Below the pieces are notes generated by a model. It had not been told where the DNA came from, did no database searches, and saw nothing but the letters and a program-made list of their open reading frames with translations. The position numbers and the translations under genes are program-made. From Chlorobiaceae bacterium (GTDB taxonomy: Bacteria > Bacteroidota > Chlorobiia > Chlorobiales > Chlorobiaceae), in NCBI GenBank assembly GCA_013335405.1, contig JAAXVR010000007.1:1-64000 (forward strand): 64,000 nt of DNA. The letters are read 5' to 3'. Positions 35,432 to 43,856 of the stretch are shown here, in pieces. Every line of letters starts with the position of its first letter. Positions within the stretch are counted from its first letter, which is position 1.

Positions 35432-36713
35432 GGGTCAGTGAATTGACTATTGAAAGTTTTCTGATTTTAAACATGGTGAGAAAACCCGAGCAGGTTGTCG
35501 AAAACAGCAGAAGCAGAGAAATCCAGGGCAGAAAATGAATAGCCGGATAAATGCGAAGGAAATAGGTGGAGGTCATTCCGGGCGGTGGAGGCATTTCGAA
35601 ATTTCCGGTATTGATGATTATGGTAAAAATCTCCTTGAACAAAATTCCCCCTGCGATACTCATCACTCCTATAAAAAAACCTTCGTAAAGAAACATCAAC
35701 GAAATCCATTTGTTGGAAATCCCGACAGCTTTCAAAGTCCCTATTTCCCTGACCCGCTCCATTGTCGACATGAGCATGGTGTTGGCTGCAGAGAGAAAAA
35801 CGATCAGAATGACAATTATTCCGGTAAAACCGAAAATTATTCTGTAGGCATCCTTGACGGAATGATAATATTCTGCGAGATCGTACCAGGGAGTTACCGC
35901 ATATTTGACAGTGGTTCCGGGAGCATTTATTTTCGAAGATACTGCTGAAAGAACATGATTCGTCTTTTTTGTTTCATTCAGCACAAGCAGAATCTTTGAT
36001 ACCTTGTCTGTCTGCATCAGGTTCTGTGCAGTTGCTGTCCCCGTAACGAGATAATACTTGTCAATGGTCTTCATCGTATTGTTCATGATACCGGCAACGG
36101 TTACATCAACGACATTGACTGCTCCGTCAACTGTGGTGCCCATAAGCATGAGGCTGCTGCCGACATCCGCCCCCAGGGCCTTTGCCATGCCTGCTCCCAG
36201 TAATACACCGTTCGAGGAAGCCATCGCAAGTTTTCTGAACATCAATTCCTGGGATGTGTTTTTTTTCGAGCCGCTGTAGATGGTGTCCCAGTATTTCGTC
36301 AACATCAACTCTTTGGCCGGATTGACGCCAACACCCAGAAAGGATGTGGATTTTTCTCCGTTGGATATCATTCCTGTAAATTCGATCCTGGGCAGAGTCG
36401 CATCAACATCACCTACTGACATAAGTTTCCTCTGAAGTTCATCATAATCGGCAATGCCGTACTCAAGGGGATAATGCTCTTCCTTCTGGCTGGCTTCTTT
36501 TCTGAACACCTGAAGATGTCCGGTTCCTCCGCTTGATGAAAACCCTCTGCATATGGTCATTTCCTGAAGACCGGAAAATGTGAAATCCATATATCCCCCA
36601 ACGATAGCCAGTGCCGCAAAACCAGCAGACGACACAAGCACGGTGATCACTGTTCTCCTGCTGTTTCTCTTCAGATTTCGAAGGGCGATAATGGCAAGTT
36701 TGATCGTGTTCAT
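35424..36713 (-). CDS. LolC/E-MacB-type ABC transporter permease (FtsX family)
   Basis: A 429-residue permease with one N-terminal helix (about 20-40), a large periplasmic MacB-type domain (about 45-280), and three C-terminal helices with the FtsX signature ANTMLMSTMERVREIGTLKAVGISNKWI (about 310-340). Its usual ATPase partner is encoded at 38291-38998. Such transporters act by mechanotransmission on lipids, lipoproteins or periplasmic partners instead of moving solutes through the membrane. ATG at 36713 is chosen; GTG at 36734, preceded by GGAAGA, is an alternative. It is followed directly by the LolA-like gene. Confidence 0.9.
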   Translation of the reverse strand: MNTIKLAIIALRNLKRNSRRTVITVLVSSAGFAALAIVGGYMDFTFSGLQEMTICRGFSSSGGTGHLQVFRKEASQKEEHYPLEYGIADYDELQRKLMSVGDVDATLPRIEFTGMISNGEKSTSFLGVGVNPAKELMLTKYWDTIYSGSKKNTSQELMFRKLAMASSNGVLLGAGMAKALGADVGSSLMLMGTTVDGAVNVVDVTVAGIMNNTMKTIDKYYLVTGTATAQNLMQTDKVSKILLVLNETKKTNHVLSAVSSKINAPGTTVKYAVTPWYDLAEYYHSVKDAYRIIFGFTGIIVILIVFLSAANTMLMSTMERVREIGTLKAVGISNKWISLMFLYEGFFIGVMSIAGGILFKEIFTIIINTGNFEMPPPPGMTSTYFLRIYPAIHFLPWISLLLLFSTTCSGFLTMFKIRKLSIVNSLTHV

Positions 36714-36952
36714 TGATTGTATTGCTTTCTTCACGTTCTTCCGGGCACCTCTTTTTATGTATTAAGAAGTATGATTGCTCGGTTTGGTCCCGACGGTTCA
36801 GGATTAATATTCTCATACCGACAACTTTCGGGACTTCTGTTTTTCGCACCCTCCTTCCTTGTTCTCATATTTCTCACGACAATAGTCAGCGATGCCCTTA
36901 ATATCAGGCGCAAAGGCGGCTGTTCCGAAAAAAAGATGACAGGCCCCGGCCA

Positions 36953-38206
36953 TCAAGCTTTTTCGAGCAGCATTCCTGAAATGGTAAGACCTAATGCGTG
37001 CCCGATGCATAATATTTTGGTGCCTTTCGGTATCTGCGAAGAATCGATAATCTTCATGCACATGAAAGGAATGGCTCCGGATGAAAGATACCCGTTTTCG
37101 TAGAGCATTTTCAGACTGAACTGCATCTGTTCAGCCGAAAGTTCGAGTTGTTTGCCGATCTGCTTGAGAATAAGCGGACTCGGGGCCTGGATGACAAAAA
37201 GAAGCCTGTCTTTTTCCTTGCTGTAATCCATGTCTGCATCCCTGAATAACCCGGTAATAAAATCACGCACATGCTCCCTGATTTTTCGCAGATATTTCAG
37301 AGGATCTACCTGATAATCGAATGCCGGATTTGACACTGTCCACACAGCAATCCGGGAAGAATCCGGAATCATCATATGACTGAACCAGAGTATTTTGAGA
37401 CAAGGTTTTCCGGAAGCCATTGCTGCATCATGACTGATGAGTGAATACCTGATGAAACTGTCGCTGTAACTTGTCATCAGGCCGATATTCACCGCCTGGT
37501 CATCGGCTATTTTCATATGGATGCTGAACAGCTCTGACTGCAGAATGTCCACTCTCCCGACCGCCTTTTCACAACCGCCGAGAAACGATGAGCGCAGCAG
37601 AGCATTGGCTGTCCTGATCGCTGATATCGGGGCATTGCATGCCCTGTTATAGAAATTGGTCACATGAACATCGAACCATCTGTTCTCCGAAAGAACGATA
37701 TCGACCGGATTCGGCTCTATATATCCTGTAGAAGTGACATGAACGATACGATCCGGCTTTGCCGTTTTTTTTCTGTCATAAAGAAGTCTGACATGTTTTT
37801 CAGCAACAGCCCGATAAAGGGACATCCTTGCATCGAGGTCGGCGCCTTCGGGATTAGTATGGCGTTCAGCCAGATCTTCATACATGGGAAATGTGGTTTT
37901 ATATTTGACATATGAACCATTTTCCGCGATCTGGAAATTCTCCTCGTTATCGTAATTTTCCGGCCAGAGAGCCATGTATCGCTGCCCGATCGCTTCAGGA
38001 GAAAGAGCGAAATGGTTGAATTTGACCTGAATTCTTTTCCGGATTTTCTCAATCTCCCTGTCCGATGTTTTTCCCGCCATTACTGCTTCGGCTTTCACCA
38101 TTCCTTTGATGAGCAGTCCGATACTTTGCTCCTGTGAAACCATATCTGACAGACGAACAGACTGAAAATCCGTCAGAACGGTTGCAAGTTCACTTATCAT
38201 CACCAT
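36953..38206 (-). CDS. Type III PKS / KAS III-like protein with altered catalytic triad
   Basis: A 417-residue thiolase-fold protein resembling chalcone-synthase-like enzymes: DARMSLYRAVAEKHVRLL, HVTSTGYIEPNPVDI, the cysteine-elbow region NFYNRACNAPISAIRTANALL (Cys190), and a C-terminal LGLTISGMLLEKA. The usual His of the HPGG loop is Gln340 (FVIQAPSPLILKQI) and the usual Asn (GNMSS) aligns with Tyr373 (NGYLSS), so decarboxylative condensation of the normal kind is doubtful although the acyl-accepting Cys remains. It may be an acyltransferase or a non-decarboxylating ketosynthase. It lies between the LolD-like ATPase and permease genes. Confidence 0.75.
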   Translation of the reverse strand: MVMISELATVLTDFQSVRLSDMVSQEQSIGLLIKGMVKAEAVMAGKTSDREIEKIRKRIQVKFNHFALSPEAIGQRYMALWPENYDNEENFQIAENGSYVKYKTTFPMYEDLAERHTNPEGADLDARMSLYRAVAEKHVRLLYDRKKTAKPDRIVHVTSTGYIEPNPVDIVLSENRWFDVHVTNFYNRACNAPISAIRTANALLRSSFLGGCEKAVGRVDILQSELFSIHMKIADDQAVNIGLMTSYSDSFIRYSLISHDAAMASGKPCLKILWFSHMMIPDSSRIAVWTVSNPAFDYQVDPLKYLRKIREHVRDFITGLFRDADMDYSKEKDRLLFVIQAPSPLILKQIGKQLELSAEQMQFSLKMLYENGYLSSGAIPFMCMKIIDSSQIPKGTKILCIGHALGLTISGMLLEKA

Positions 38207-38290
38207 GAAAGTCAGGATTGAAGTGTTTAATGTAAAATAGAGGGCAATACACGAGATCGCTTCACTCGATCACCTGCAATCATGGTTATA

Positions 38291-38998
38291 TCAGGGCGGG
38301 TTTTTTCGTGAAGCTTTTTTTATGCTCCCGTCGGATATATATACGATATTGCTGATCCTGTCAACAACGACAGAATCGTGAGAGGATAGAACGAGTGAAA
38401 CACCTTTCTTGATGTTCAAATCAATCAGCAGATCGATAATACTGGTGCCTGTCTGACTGTCCAGATTGGCAGTCGGTTCGTCGGCAAGGATTAACGAAGG
38501 TTTGGTGACAAGCGCTCTGGCGATAGCAACACGTTGTTGCTGCCCTCCCGACATCTCCCGGGGATAATGTTTTTTTCTTTCATTGAGGCCCAGTTCATCG
38601 AGAATATCTCCAACTCTGGCTTTTATCGTATGTTTGTCCAGACCTTTGAAAAGGAGGGGAAGCTCGACATTTTCATATGCGGTCAAAACCGGAACCAGAT
38701 TGAATGACTGAAAAACAAAACCAATTTTTTCAAGTCTTATTGGAGCCAACTCTTCAAGACTCATCATCGTCGTATCGGTTCCGTCAATGATGATTCGGCC
38801 ATCATCCTGCTTGTCGATACATCCGAGAAGGTGCAGGAGTGTCGATTTCCCGCTCCCTGAAAGACCGGCGATAACGGTAAAATCTCCTGCTTTAACATCA
38901 AAATCCACGTGACTGAGTGCCGTGATACGCCCTTCCCCTGTTCCGTAATACCTGGAAACATCAACCATTCTGGCGATTACTCTTTCACTCATACACAT
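38291..38998 (-). CDS. LolD/MacB-type ABC transporter ATP-binding protein
   Basis: A 235-residue ATPase: Walker [10 protein letters not shown] near residue 45, Q-loop [21 protein letters not shown] (the LolD/MacB form), signature [16 protein letters not shown], Walker [13 protein letters not shown], and H-loop SSHDS. It is the expected partner of the FtsX-type permease at 35424-36713, although the type III PKS-like gene is inserted between them. An in-frame ATG two codons later (38992) is an alternative start. It starts 43 nt after the enoyl-reductase gene ends. Confidence 0.93.
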   Translation of the reverse strand: MCMSERVIARMVDVSRYYGTGEGRITALSHVDFDVKAGDFTVIAGLSGSGKSTLLHLLGCIDKQDDGRIIIDGTDTTMMSLEELAPIRLEKIGFVFQSFNLVPVLTAYENVELPLLFKGLDKHTIKARVGDILDELGLNERKKHYPREMSGGQQQRVAIARALVTKPSLILADEPTANLDSQTGTSIIDLLIDLNIKKGVSLVLSSHDSVVVDRISNIVYISDGSIKKASRKNPP

Positions 38999-39041
38999 GG
39001 AGATTCAAACCATAAATTTACCCGGAATCCCGGAGTCCTTT

Positions 39042-39794
39042 TCATGCAAGCAATGTTTTACCACCATCGACAACCACCGTCTGCCCGATAATCTGCGATG
39101 CGGCATCGCTGGCGAGGAAAGCCACAACCTCCGCGACGTCTTCGGAAGTCGTCAGTTTACCTGATGGGGTATAGTCAAGCGTCACATTCAGCATCCTTTC
39201 AAGTTCGGGAAGCGCTTTAGCTGCTTCAGTCATGACAAGTCCGGGACAGACCAGATTAACTGCTATGCCAAGTGGGGCAAGTTCCATGGCATAATGACGG
39301 AACAGGGCATCCATTGCCCCTTTTGTGGAACCAACTGCAGTATAGCTGGGAATGACATGAGTTCCGCCAGGCGAAGTAATCCCGATGATCCGCCCCCCCC
39401 TGCCCATTTTCCCTATCAGTTCCCTTGTCAGCCTGTGTACTGCAAAAAAGTTGATTTCAAAGGTCCATTTCAACTGCCTGTCCGAAAGCTCCATCGCTTT
39501 TCGATGAACACCACTCGCTGCAGAATGGACAAGTATATCTATATGGTCGCATTCATCATGGAGCCGAGTGACAACTTCATGATAACTGTCATCATGCGTA
39601 AGGTCACCCCTGATCGTGCTGATATTCAGCCCTTTTCCAAGCGCTTCTTTTTCGAGTTCTGCCGCACTTTTTCTGCTTCGCGCATACAAGGCGATCACTC
39701 TGGCTCCTTGACCGGCAAGGGCAAGGGATACCGCCCTTCCAATACCTCTCGTACCTCCGGTTACAATAACCGTTTTACTCTCGAAGCTTTTCAT
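39042..39794 (-). CDS. FabL-type enoyl-ACP reductase (SDR)
   Basis: A 250-residue SDR with NADP motif VTGGTRGIGRAVSLAL at the N-terminus. The catalytic pair is Tyr151 and Lys158 in SYTAVGSTKGA. This is the Y-x6-K spacing of enoyl-ACP reductases, not the Y-x3-K of ketoreductases. HSAASGVHRKAMEL and GQTVVVDGGKTLL also match the FabL (B. subtilis type) subfamily. It would reduce a trans-2-enoyl-ACP, implying that the cluster's product contains saturated segments. The ATG overlaps the TGA of the ketoreductase gene by 4 nt. Confidence 0.8.
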   Translation of the reverse strand: MKSFESKTVIVTGGTRGIGRAVSLALAGQGARVIALYARSRKSAAELEKEALGKGLNISTIRGDLTHDDSYHEVVTRLHDECDHIDILVHSAASGVHRKAMELSDRQLKWTFEINFFAVHRLTRELIGKMGRGGRIIGITSPGGTHVIPSYTAVGSTKGAMDALFRHYAMELAPLGIAVNLVCPGLVMTEAAKALPELERMLNVTLDYTPSGKLTTSEDVAEVVAFLASDAASQIIGQTVVVDGGKTLLA

Positions 39795-40564
39795 ATCCCA
39801 GTGTCTCCAAGTGATCGTCCCCCATCGACAGGAATAACGGCTCCTGTTATATACCTGGCCTTATCGGAGCACAGAAATGCGACAAGGGACCCAACATCAT
39901 CGGGCTCACCGATAAAACCTGCGGGAATATGCTTTCCGGTTTCACGGGATGAAGTTTTTTCGAGGTAATTGACAATTCCGGCTGTCATTGGTGTGCGGAT
40001 AAGGCCGGGAGCAACGACATTGGCTGTAATACCCCGGTGTGCAACTTCCAGTGCCAGTGTTCTTGTGAATCCGATGACCCCTGCTTTTGCCGCAGCATAA
40101 TTGACCTGACCCCGCTTTGCATAGAATCCGCTGATGGAACTGATATTGACAATCCTGCCAAATCGTTTTCCGTACATGGACTTCATGGCGAGATGGCATA
40201 AAGCCATGCTCACAAGAAGATGCTCATGGAGAAGCTGTTCATGGAAAGAAAAATCTGTCTGAAAAAACATGCCGTCTTTTATTCTTCCGGCAGAGTTGAC
40301 AAGGATCTCGGGCTGCCTGCCAAACCTGGATACAACCATGTCGTACAGCTCTTTTGCGGATTCGTAACCATTGAGGTTTCGACAGAAGATATCTGTCCTG
40401 CTGCCGTTACCGTCAAAAAGCTTCACTGCCTCCGCTGCTTTTTCATGATTTTCGGCATATGCGAGAGCAAGGTCACAGGTTCCGGCAAGAGCCATGGCTA
40501 CAGCCAGACCGATCCCCGATGTTCCTCCTGTTATGAGCGCGAGACGTTTTTCCATTGAAATCAT
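39791..40564 (-). CDS. 3-oxoacyl-ACP reductase (FabG-like)
   Basis: A 257-residue classical SDR: TGGTSGIGLAVAMALAG (cofactor), NSAGRIKD, catalytic Ser in NISSISG (about 140-146), Tyr156 and Lys160 in NYAAAKAG, and GAVIPVDGGRSLG at the C-terminus. It should reduce the 3-keto group of an ACP-bound acyl chain. It overlaps both neighbours by 4 nt (ATGA), so it is translated as part of the core of the acyl cluster. Confidence 0.9.
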   Translation of the reverse strand: MISMEKRLALITGGTSGIGLAVAMALAGTCDLALAYAENHEKAAEAVKLFDGNGSRTDIFCRNLNGYESAKELYDMVVSRFGRQPEILVNSAGRIKDGMFFQTDFSFHEQLLHEHLLVSMALCHLAMKSMYGKRFGRIVNISSISGFYAKRGQVNYAAAKAGVIGFTRTLALEVAHRGITANVVAPGLIRTPMTAGIVNYLEKTSSRETGKHIPAGFIGEPDDVGSLVAFLCSDKARYITGAVIPVDGGRSLGDTGI

Positions 40565-41793
40565 GTTTTCTTAAAGACAACACAGGCATTCTGCCCGCCG
40601 AAACCGAAACTGTTGCTGAGTATATATTCCAGTGATGCATTTCTGGAACCCTCCGATACATAATCGAGGTCGCAATCGGGATCGGGATCATCGAGGTTGA
40701 TGGTCGGAGCAATTTTCTGCCGCTGAAGCATGAGAATACAGGCAATTGCCTCTATTGCGCCAGCTGCGACCGTTGAATGTCCGATCTGAGATTTCAGGGA
40801 ACTGACGGGGATACGGTAAGCTGCATTTCCGAAAACTTTTTTGATCGCCAGAGTTTCGAGACGATCATTCAGTGCTGTGGATGTCCCGTGCGCATTGATG
40901 TAGTCTATTCTTTCCTTTTCGATTCCGGCATCGGCCATGGCACCCTCAATTGCCTTGACAACACAGAGATTGTCTTCCCTGCCATCTGTCATCCGGTAAG
41001 CATCCGAAGTGAACGAATAACCGCTTACCCTGCAGAGAATTTCCGCCTGCCTTTCTTCTGCAGCGGCCTCGCTCTCGAGAAGAAGAACAGCAGCAGCTTC
41101 TCCCTTGACAAAACCCGCCCGGCTTTTTGAAAATGGTCGGCTTGCTTTTGACGCAGGAACATTTTCAGTGGTGAGGGTATGAAGAAGATGAAAATTCATG
41201 AGCTGGCTTTCCCATGCACCTGCATCGACAGCGCAGACAAGACATCGCCTCATGCGTCCCGATCTGATCATCTGATAAGCCAATCCAATGGCATTACTGC
41301 CCGCTGCACATGCAGTATTGATACTGATGATATTTTCCGGTACGATGAGGCCGTTTCCCCTTTCCTTAAGACGGTTCGCAATTATCTCCACTATCCATTC
41401 AGCTCTCAGTTCATCCCAGAGAAAAGCATCGGGACTGTAGTGTTGCAATGAATCGTGGACTATTTCAAAAAAAATTCCTGCCGGGGTAGCATGAACGATA
41501 CCATCGATAACAACCGAAGCGGGTAGTGTATCGAGAAGCTGCTGCAGTGCAAAAAGCAGATATCTGCCACCGTCCGAATGAGTCCCCGGTTCCAGGCCGA
41601 GAGTTTCCGATGACGGAATTCCTGAGTCATCGATTACAGCGCCGAACGGTACAGGAAAGGTATTCGGAACAAGCGATCCCCGAATGTCTATAACCCCCGA
41701 TTCACCATCAAACATGCGTTTTTCAAAATCGACAATCGAGTTTCCAATTGGAGAAACGACTCCATACCCTGTAACGACAATTTCAGTTTTCAC
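40561..41793 (-). CDS. 3-oxoacyl-ACP synthase II-like ketosynthase (active Cys-His-His triad)
   Basis: A 410-residue KAS I/II-type enzyme counted from GTG at 41793 (VKTEIVVTGYGVVSPIG). The triad is intact: Cys162 in NTACAAGSNAIG, His302 in NAHGTSTALND, and His339 in QIGHSTVAAGA, with the C-terminal GFGGQNA. It extends acyl-ACP with malonyl-ACP. The open frame reaches TTG at 41820, but the GTG matches the family N-terminus better; it overlaps the ACP gene by 11 nt. It is the catalytic partner candidate for the truncated ketosynthase-like protein at 42079-42831. Confidence 0.9.
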   Translation of the reverse strand: MKTEIVVTGYGVVSPIGNSIVDFEKRMFDGESGVIDIRGSLVPNTFPVPFGAVIDDSGIPSSETLGLEPGTHSDGGRYLLFALQQLLDTLPASVVIDGIVHATPAGIFFEIVHDSLQHYSPDAFLWDELRAEWIVEIIANRLKERGNGLIVPENIISINTACAAGSNAIGLAYQMIRSGRMRRCLVCAVDAGAWESQLMNFHLLHTLTTENVPASKASRPFSKSRAGFVKGEAAAVLLLESEAAAEERQAEILCRVSGYSFTSDAYRMTDGREDNLCVVKAIEGAMADAGIEKERIDYINAHGTSTALNDRLETLAIKKVFGNAAYRIPVSSLKSQIGHSTVAAGAIEAIACILMLQRQKIAPTINLDDPDPDCDLDYVSEGSRNASLEYILSNSFGFGGQNACVVFKKT

Positions 41794-42085
41794 TTTCCGG
41801 ATTCTTTTTACTGGTGACAAGCATTATGAAATCAACAAGATCCTGAACGGAAATATCCATAACATCATCACCCTTCGTCTCGTTGAGATAAGTCAATGCT
41901 TCAGTGAAATCCAGTTCGATACCTGTACGTTGTTCTATTTCATAACTGATGTCAAGGTAATCGATACTTTCCGCATTAAGGTCAGCCTTGAACATGCTTT
42001 CCCGCCTGATCTGCCCTTCTTCCGTATTCAGAACCGCACGGATGGCATCTTCGACTTTGTCAAACAACTCTTGTTCAGTCAGCAT
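41783..42085 (-). CDS. Acyl carrier protein (dedicated)
   Basis: A 100-residue ACP. The phosphopantetheine serine is Ser40 in DLNAESIDYLDISYEIE, a slightly degenerate DSL motif (ESI). The family's acidic helices and RRESMFKADL precede it. It is about 20 residues longer than a housekeeping AcpP at the C-terminus (SKKNPESEN). The gene is embedded in the cluster, overlapping the genes on both sides, and an AcpS homologue three genes upstream could charge it. Confidence 0.92.
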   Translation of the reverse strand: MLTEQELFDKVEDAIRAVLNTEEGQIRRESMFKADLNAESIDYLDISYEIEQRTGIELDFTEALTYLNETKGDDVMDISVQDLVDFIMLVTSKKNPESEN

Positions 42086-42831
42086 TTATTTCTCCCTTTG
42101 TTTATGATTTGAATTATCAGCTGATGGCTTATGCCATAATAGGAATCCGTCCGACTGTATTCATCAAGCCAAAGGTTTTGTTTTCCGTCAGCCTCGAGAA
42201 GCATTGCTGCTGCACCTTCGCATAAAACTCGATCAGACAGGTTCTGTCTGCGTATACGTTCGAGGACCAGTGGGTTTTCAAAACTGAAAGCACTGCATAC
42301 GAGGGCTGCATCAATACGACCTTCAGCAAGATCTTCTTCAGCTTGCTGAAGGGCATGGATACTGCCGTATGAAGAACTGTTGAATACGTTCATCGGACCC
42401 ATAATGCCAAGAAATACTCCCATCTGTGCGGCAGCAAGATTTGGAAGCTGCATCAGAAACATTTTCGGGTTGTGAGATTTCCGGTACCGATCGGCATAGT
42501 CATCTTCAGAAACGCCTGACATCTCGAATGTCGACTTCAGATCGACAGGTCCGTTTTCAAGGGCACAATAGATACCAACGGAAAAAGGGGAAATTGCGAG
42601 CAACGGTTTCAGGGCGGGCTGAAGCTCAAGGCAGGCAAGCGATAAAAGAACGCCGGCCCTGCTCATCGAACGATAAACTTTCCTGTCGGGAAGTGCTGCC
42701 TGACGCTCTTCAAGCAAAAGCCGTTTTGATGAAGGGATAGTCAGGGGTTCCCCATAATACTCGTTTCTGTATGGTATGACAGGAATCTCCTTTCCTGGAA
42801 TAATGACATGACTTGCTGCTATTCGGCTCAT
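42079..42831 (-). CDS. Truncated ketosynthase-like protein lacking the active-site cysteine
   Basis: A 250-residue protein resembling only the N-terminal half of a KAS II-type ketosynthase: SRAGVLLSLACLELQ, LPNLAAAQMGVFLGIMGPMNVF, and NSSSYGSIHALQQAEEDLAEGRIDAALVCSAFS. Where an active enzyme has the nucleophile Cys, this reads Ser in NSSSYGS. In aryl polyene and type II PKS clusters such inactive partners act as chain-length or heterodimer factors, and that role is inferred here. It overlaps the dehydratase gene by 4 nt and the ACP gene by 7 nt. Confidence 0.8.
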   Translation of the reverse strand: MSRIAASHVIIPGKEIPVIPYRNEYYGEPLTIPSSKRLLLEERQAALPDRKVYRSMSRAGVLLSLACLELQPALKPLLAISPFSVGIYCALENGPVDLKSTFEMSGVSEDDYADRYRKSHNPKMFLMQLPNLAAAQMGVFLGIMGPMNVFNSSSYGSIHALQQAEEDLAEGRIDAALVCSAFSFENPLVLERIRRQNLSDRVLCEGAAAMLLEADGKQNLWLDEYSRTDSYYGISHQLIIQIINKGRNKC

Positions 42832-43328
42832 ATACCATCGATTATGGTTCCTTGCCCAGAATAATTGCCGGGAAGGTCATCTTTTTTCTGTGCTTCAGGT
42901 ATGGGAATATGGCCATACATCACTTCGGCACTGGCAACATTATGTCCATCAACTTCAATCCAGCCCGATGCGACAGAATAGGATTTGCGTACCATTACGT
43001 CCACATGGATGAAAACCTTGTCGCCCGGCTGAATGGCCTTTCGGAATTTTGCGCTTTTAATGGAGGTAAGCACCGGAAGAATATCCTTATTGGCAGCCAT
43101 GACACATTTTCCTCCGAGCTGTGCAATCATTTCTATCTGGAGAACGCCGGGAACGATCGGATAGGAAGGGAAATGATCCATGAAAAACAATTCGGAACGG
43201 GAAAAACATCTGACCCCGAGTGCCCTTTTGCCGGGTTCCATCTCGAGAATTCTGTCAATCAGCAACCATCGCATGCGGTTATGGGGAAAAATTGCCAAAG
43301 CCCGGATAAGACCTTTGAGTAATTGCAA
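42828..43328 (-). CDS. 3-hydroxyacyl-ACP dehydratase (FabZ-like hotdog fold)
   Basis: A 166-residue FabZ-like protein. It shows FPHNRMRWLLIDRILEMEPGKRA (N-terminal signature), the catalytic His52 in FFMDHFPSYPIVPGVLQIEMIAQLGG with the conserved Glu in QIE, and TSIKSAKFRKAIQPGDKV. It should dehydrate 3-hydroxyacyl-ACP. The start is unclear: TTG at 43328 or 43298 keeps the conserved PH motif, while the ATG at 43274 would remove it. It overlaps the next gene by 4 nt. Confidence 0.88.
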   Translation of the reverse strand: MQLLKGLIRALAIFPHNRMRWLLIDRILEMEPGKRALGVRCFSRSELFFMDHFPSYPIVPGVLQIEMIAQLGGKCVMAANKDILPVLTSIKSAKFRKAIQPGDKVFIHVDVMVRKSYSVASGWIEVDGHNVASAEVMYGHIPIPEAQKKDDLPGNYSGQGTIIDGI

Positions 43329-43472
43329 ATACCCGTAAATTTATCCATGATGCGTAAATGTACAAAATAGTCATCAGCATATACAGAAATTGGAGAGAAA
43401 ATGCCGGTATGGACTACATCTCCGTATGTAATTGCTTTAATTAGATAAAAAAGGAAAGCATCCATAACGTTT

Positions 43473-43856
43473 TCATGGGACGCAGGATTTTTCCTCAAAT
43501 TCGACAAGCGCTACTGCTGCCGCATATTGCCTGTCATGCGACAAGCTGATCTTTATCGAAGCTTCGGGGTGGCATCTCATTTTTTCGGTCTTTTTCACAT
43601 AAGGTTTTCCGCCTGGTTCGTTCAATATTTCCACACTGTGCCATGTAAAATCACCGCATATACCGCAACCGAAAGCTTTCGATATTGCTTCCTTGGCGGC
43701 AAACCGCGATGCGACGCTTTGCAGCATATCGGCTTTATTGCGGCACAGGGCTATTTCATCCCTGGTAAGGATTTTTTCAAGAAACCCGTCCCCATAACGC
43801 TGAAAAGATCTTCTTATCCTGTCAACGTTGACAATGTCCATCCCTATTTCTGACAT
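43473..43856 (-). CDS. Holo-ACP synthase (AcpS-type 4'-phosphopantetheinyl transferase)
   Basis: A 127-residue AcpS from ATG 43856: GMDIVNVDRIRRSFQRYGDGFLEKILTRDE with Mg ligand Asp7, RFAAKEAISKAFG with Glu56, and SLSHDRQYAAAVALV at the end. It transfers phosphopantetheine from CoA to the carrier-protein serine. It heads the acyl cluster, 144 nt upstream of the dehydratase gene, and may serve the dedicated ACP. The open-frame extension to 43949 has no family match. Whether it is the cell's only AcpS cannot be judged from this window. Confidence 0.92.
   Translation of the reverse strand: MSEIGMDIVNVDRIRRSFQRYGDGFLEKILTRDEIALCRNKADMLQSVASRFAAKEAISKAFGCGICGDFTWHSVEILNEPGGKPYVKKTEKMRCHPEASIKISLSHDRQYAAAVALVEFEEKSCVP

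Noticed and set aside
35424..43856. Housekeeping fatty-acid synthesis plus housekeeping LolCDE
   Set aside because: The truncated KS partner, altered chalcone-synthase-like protein and mixed gene order with a dedicated AcpS and ACP argue for a specialised pathway, not primary FAS II and Lol genes.
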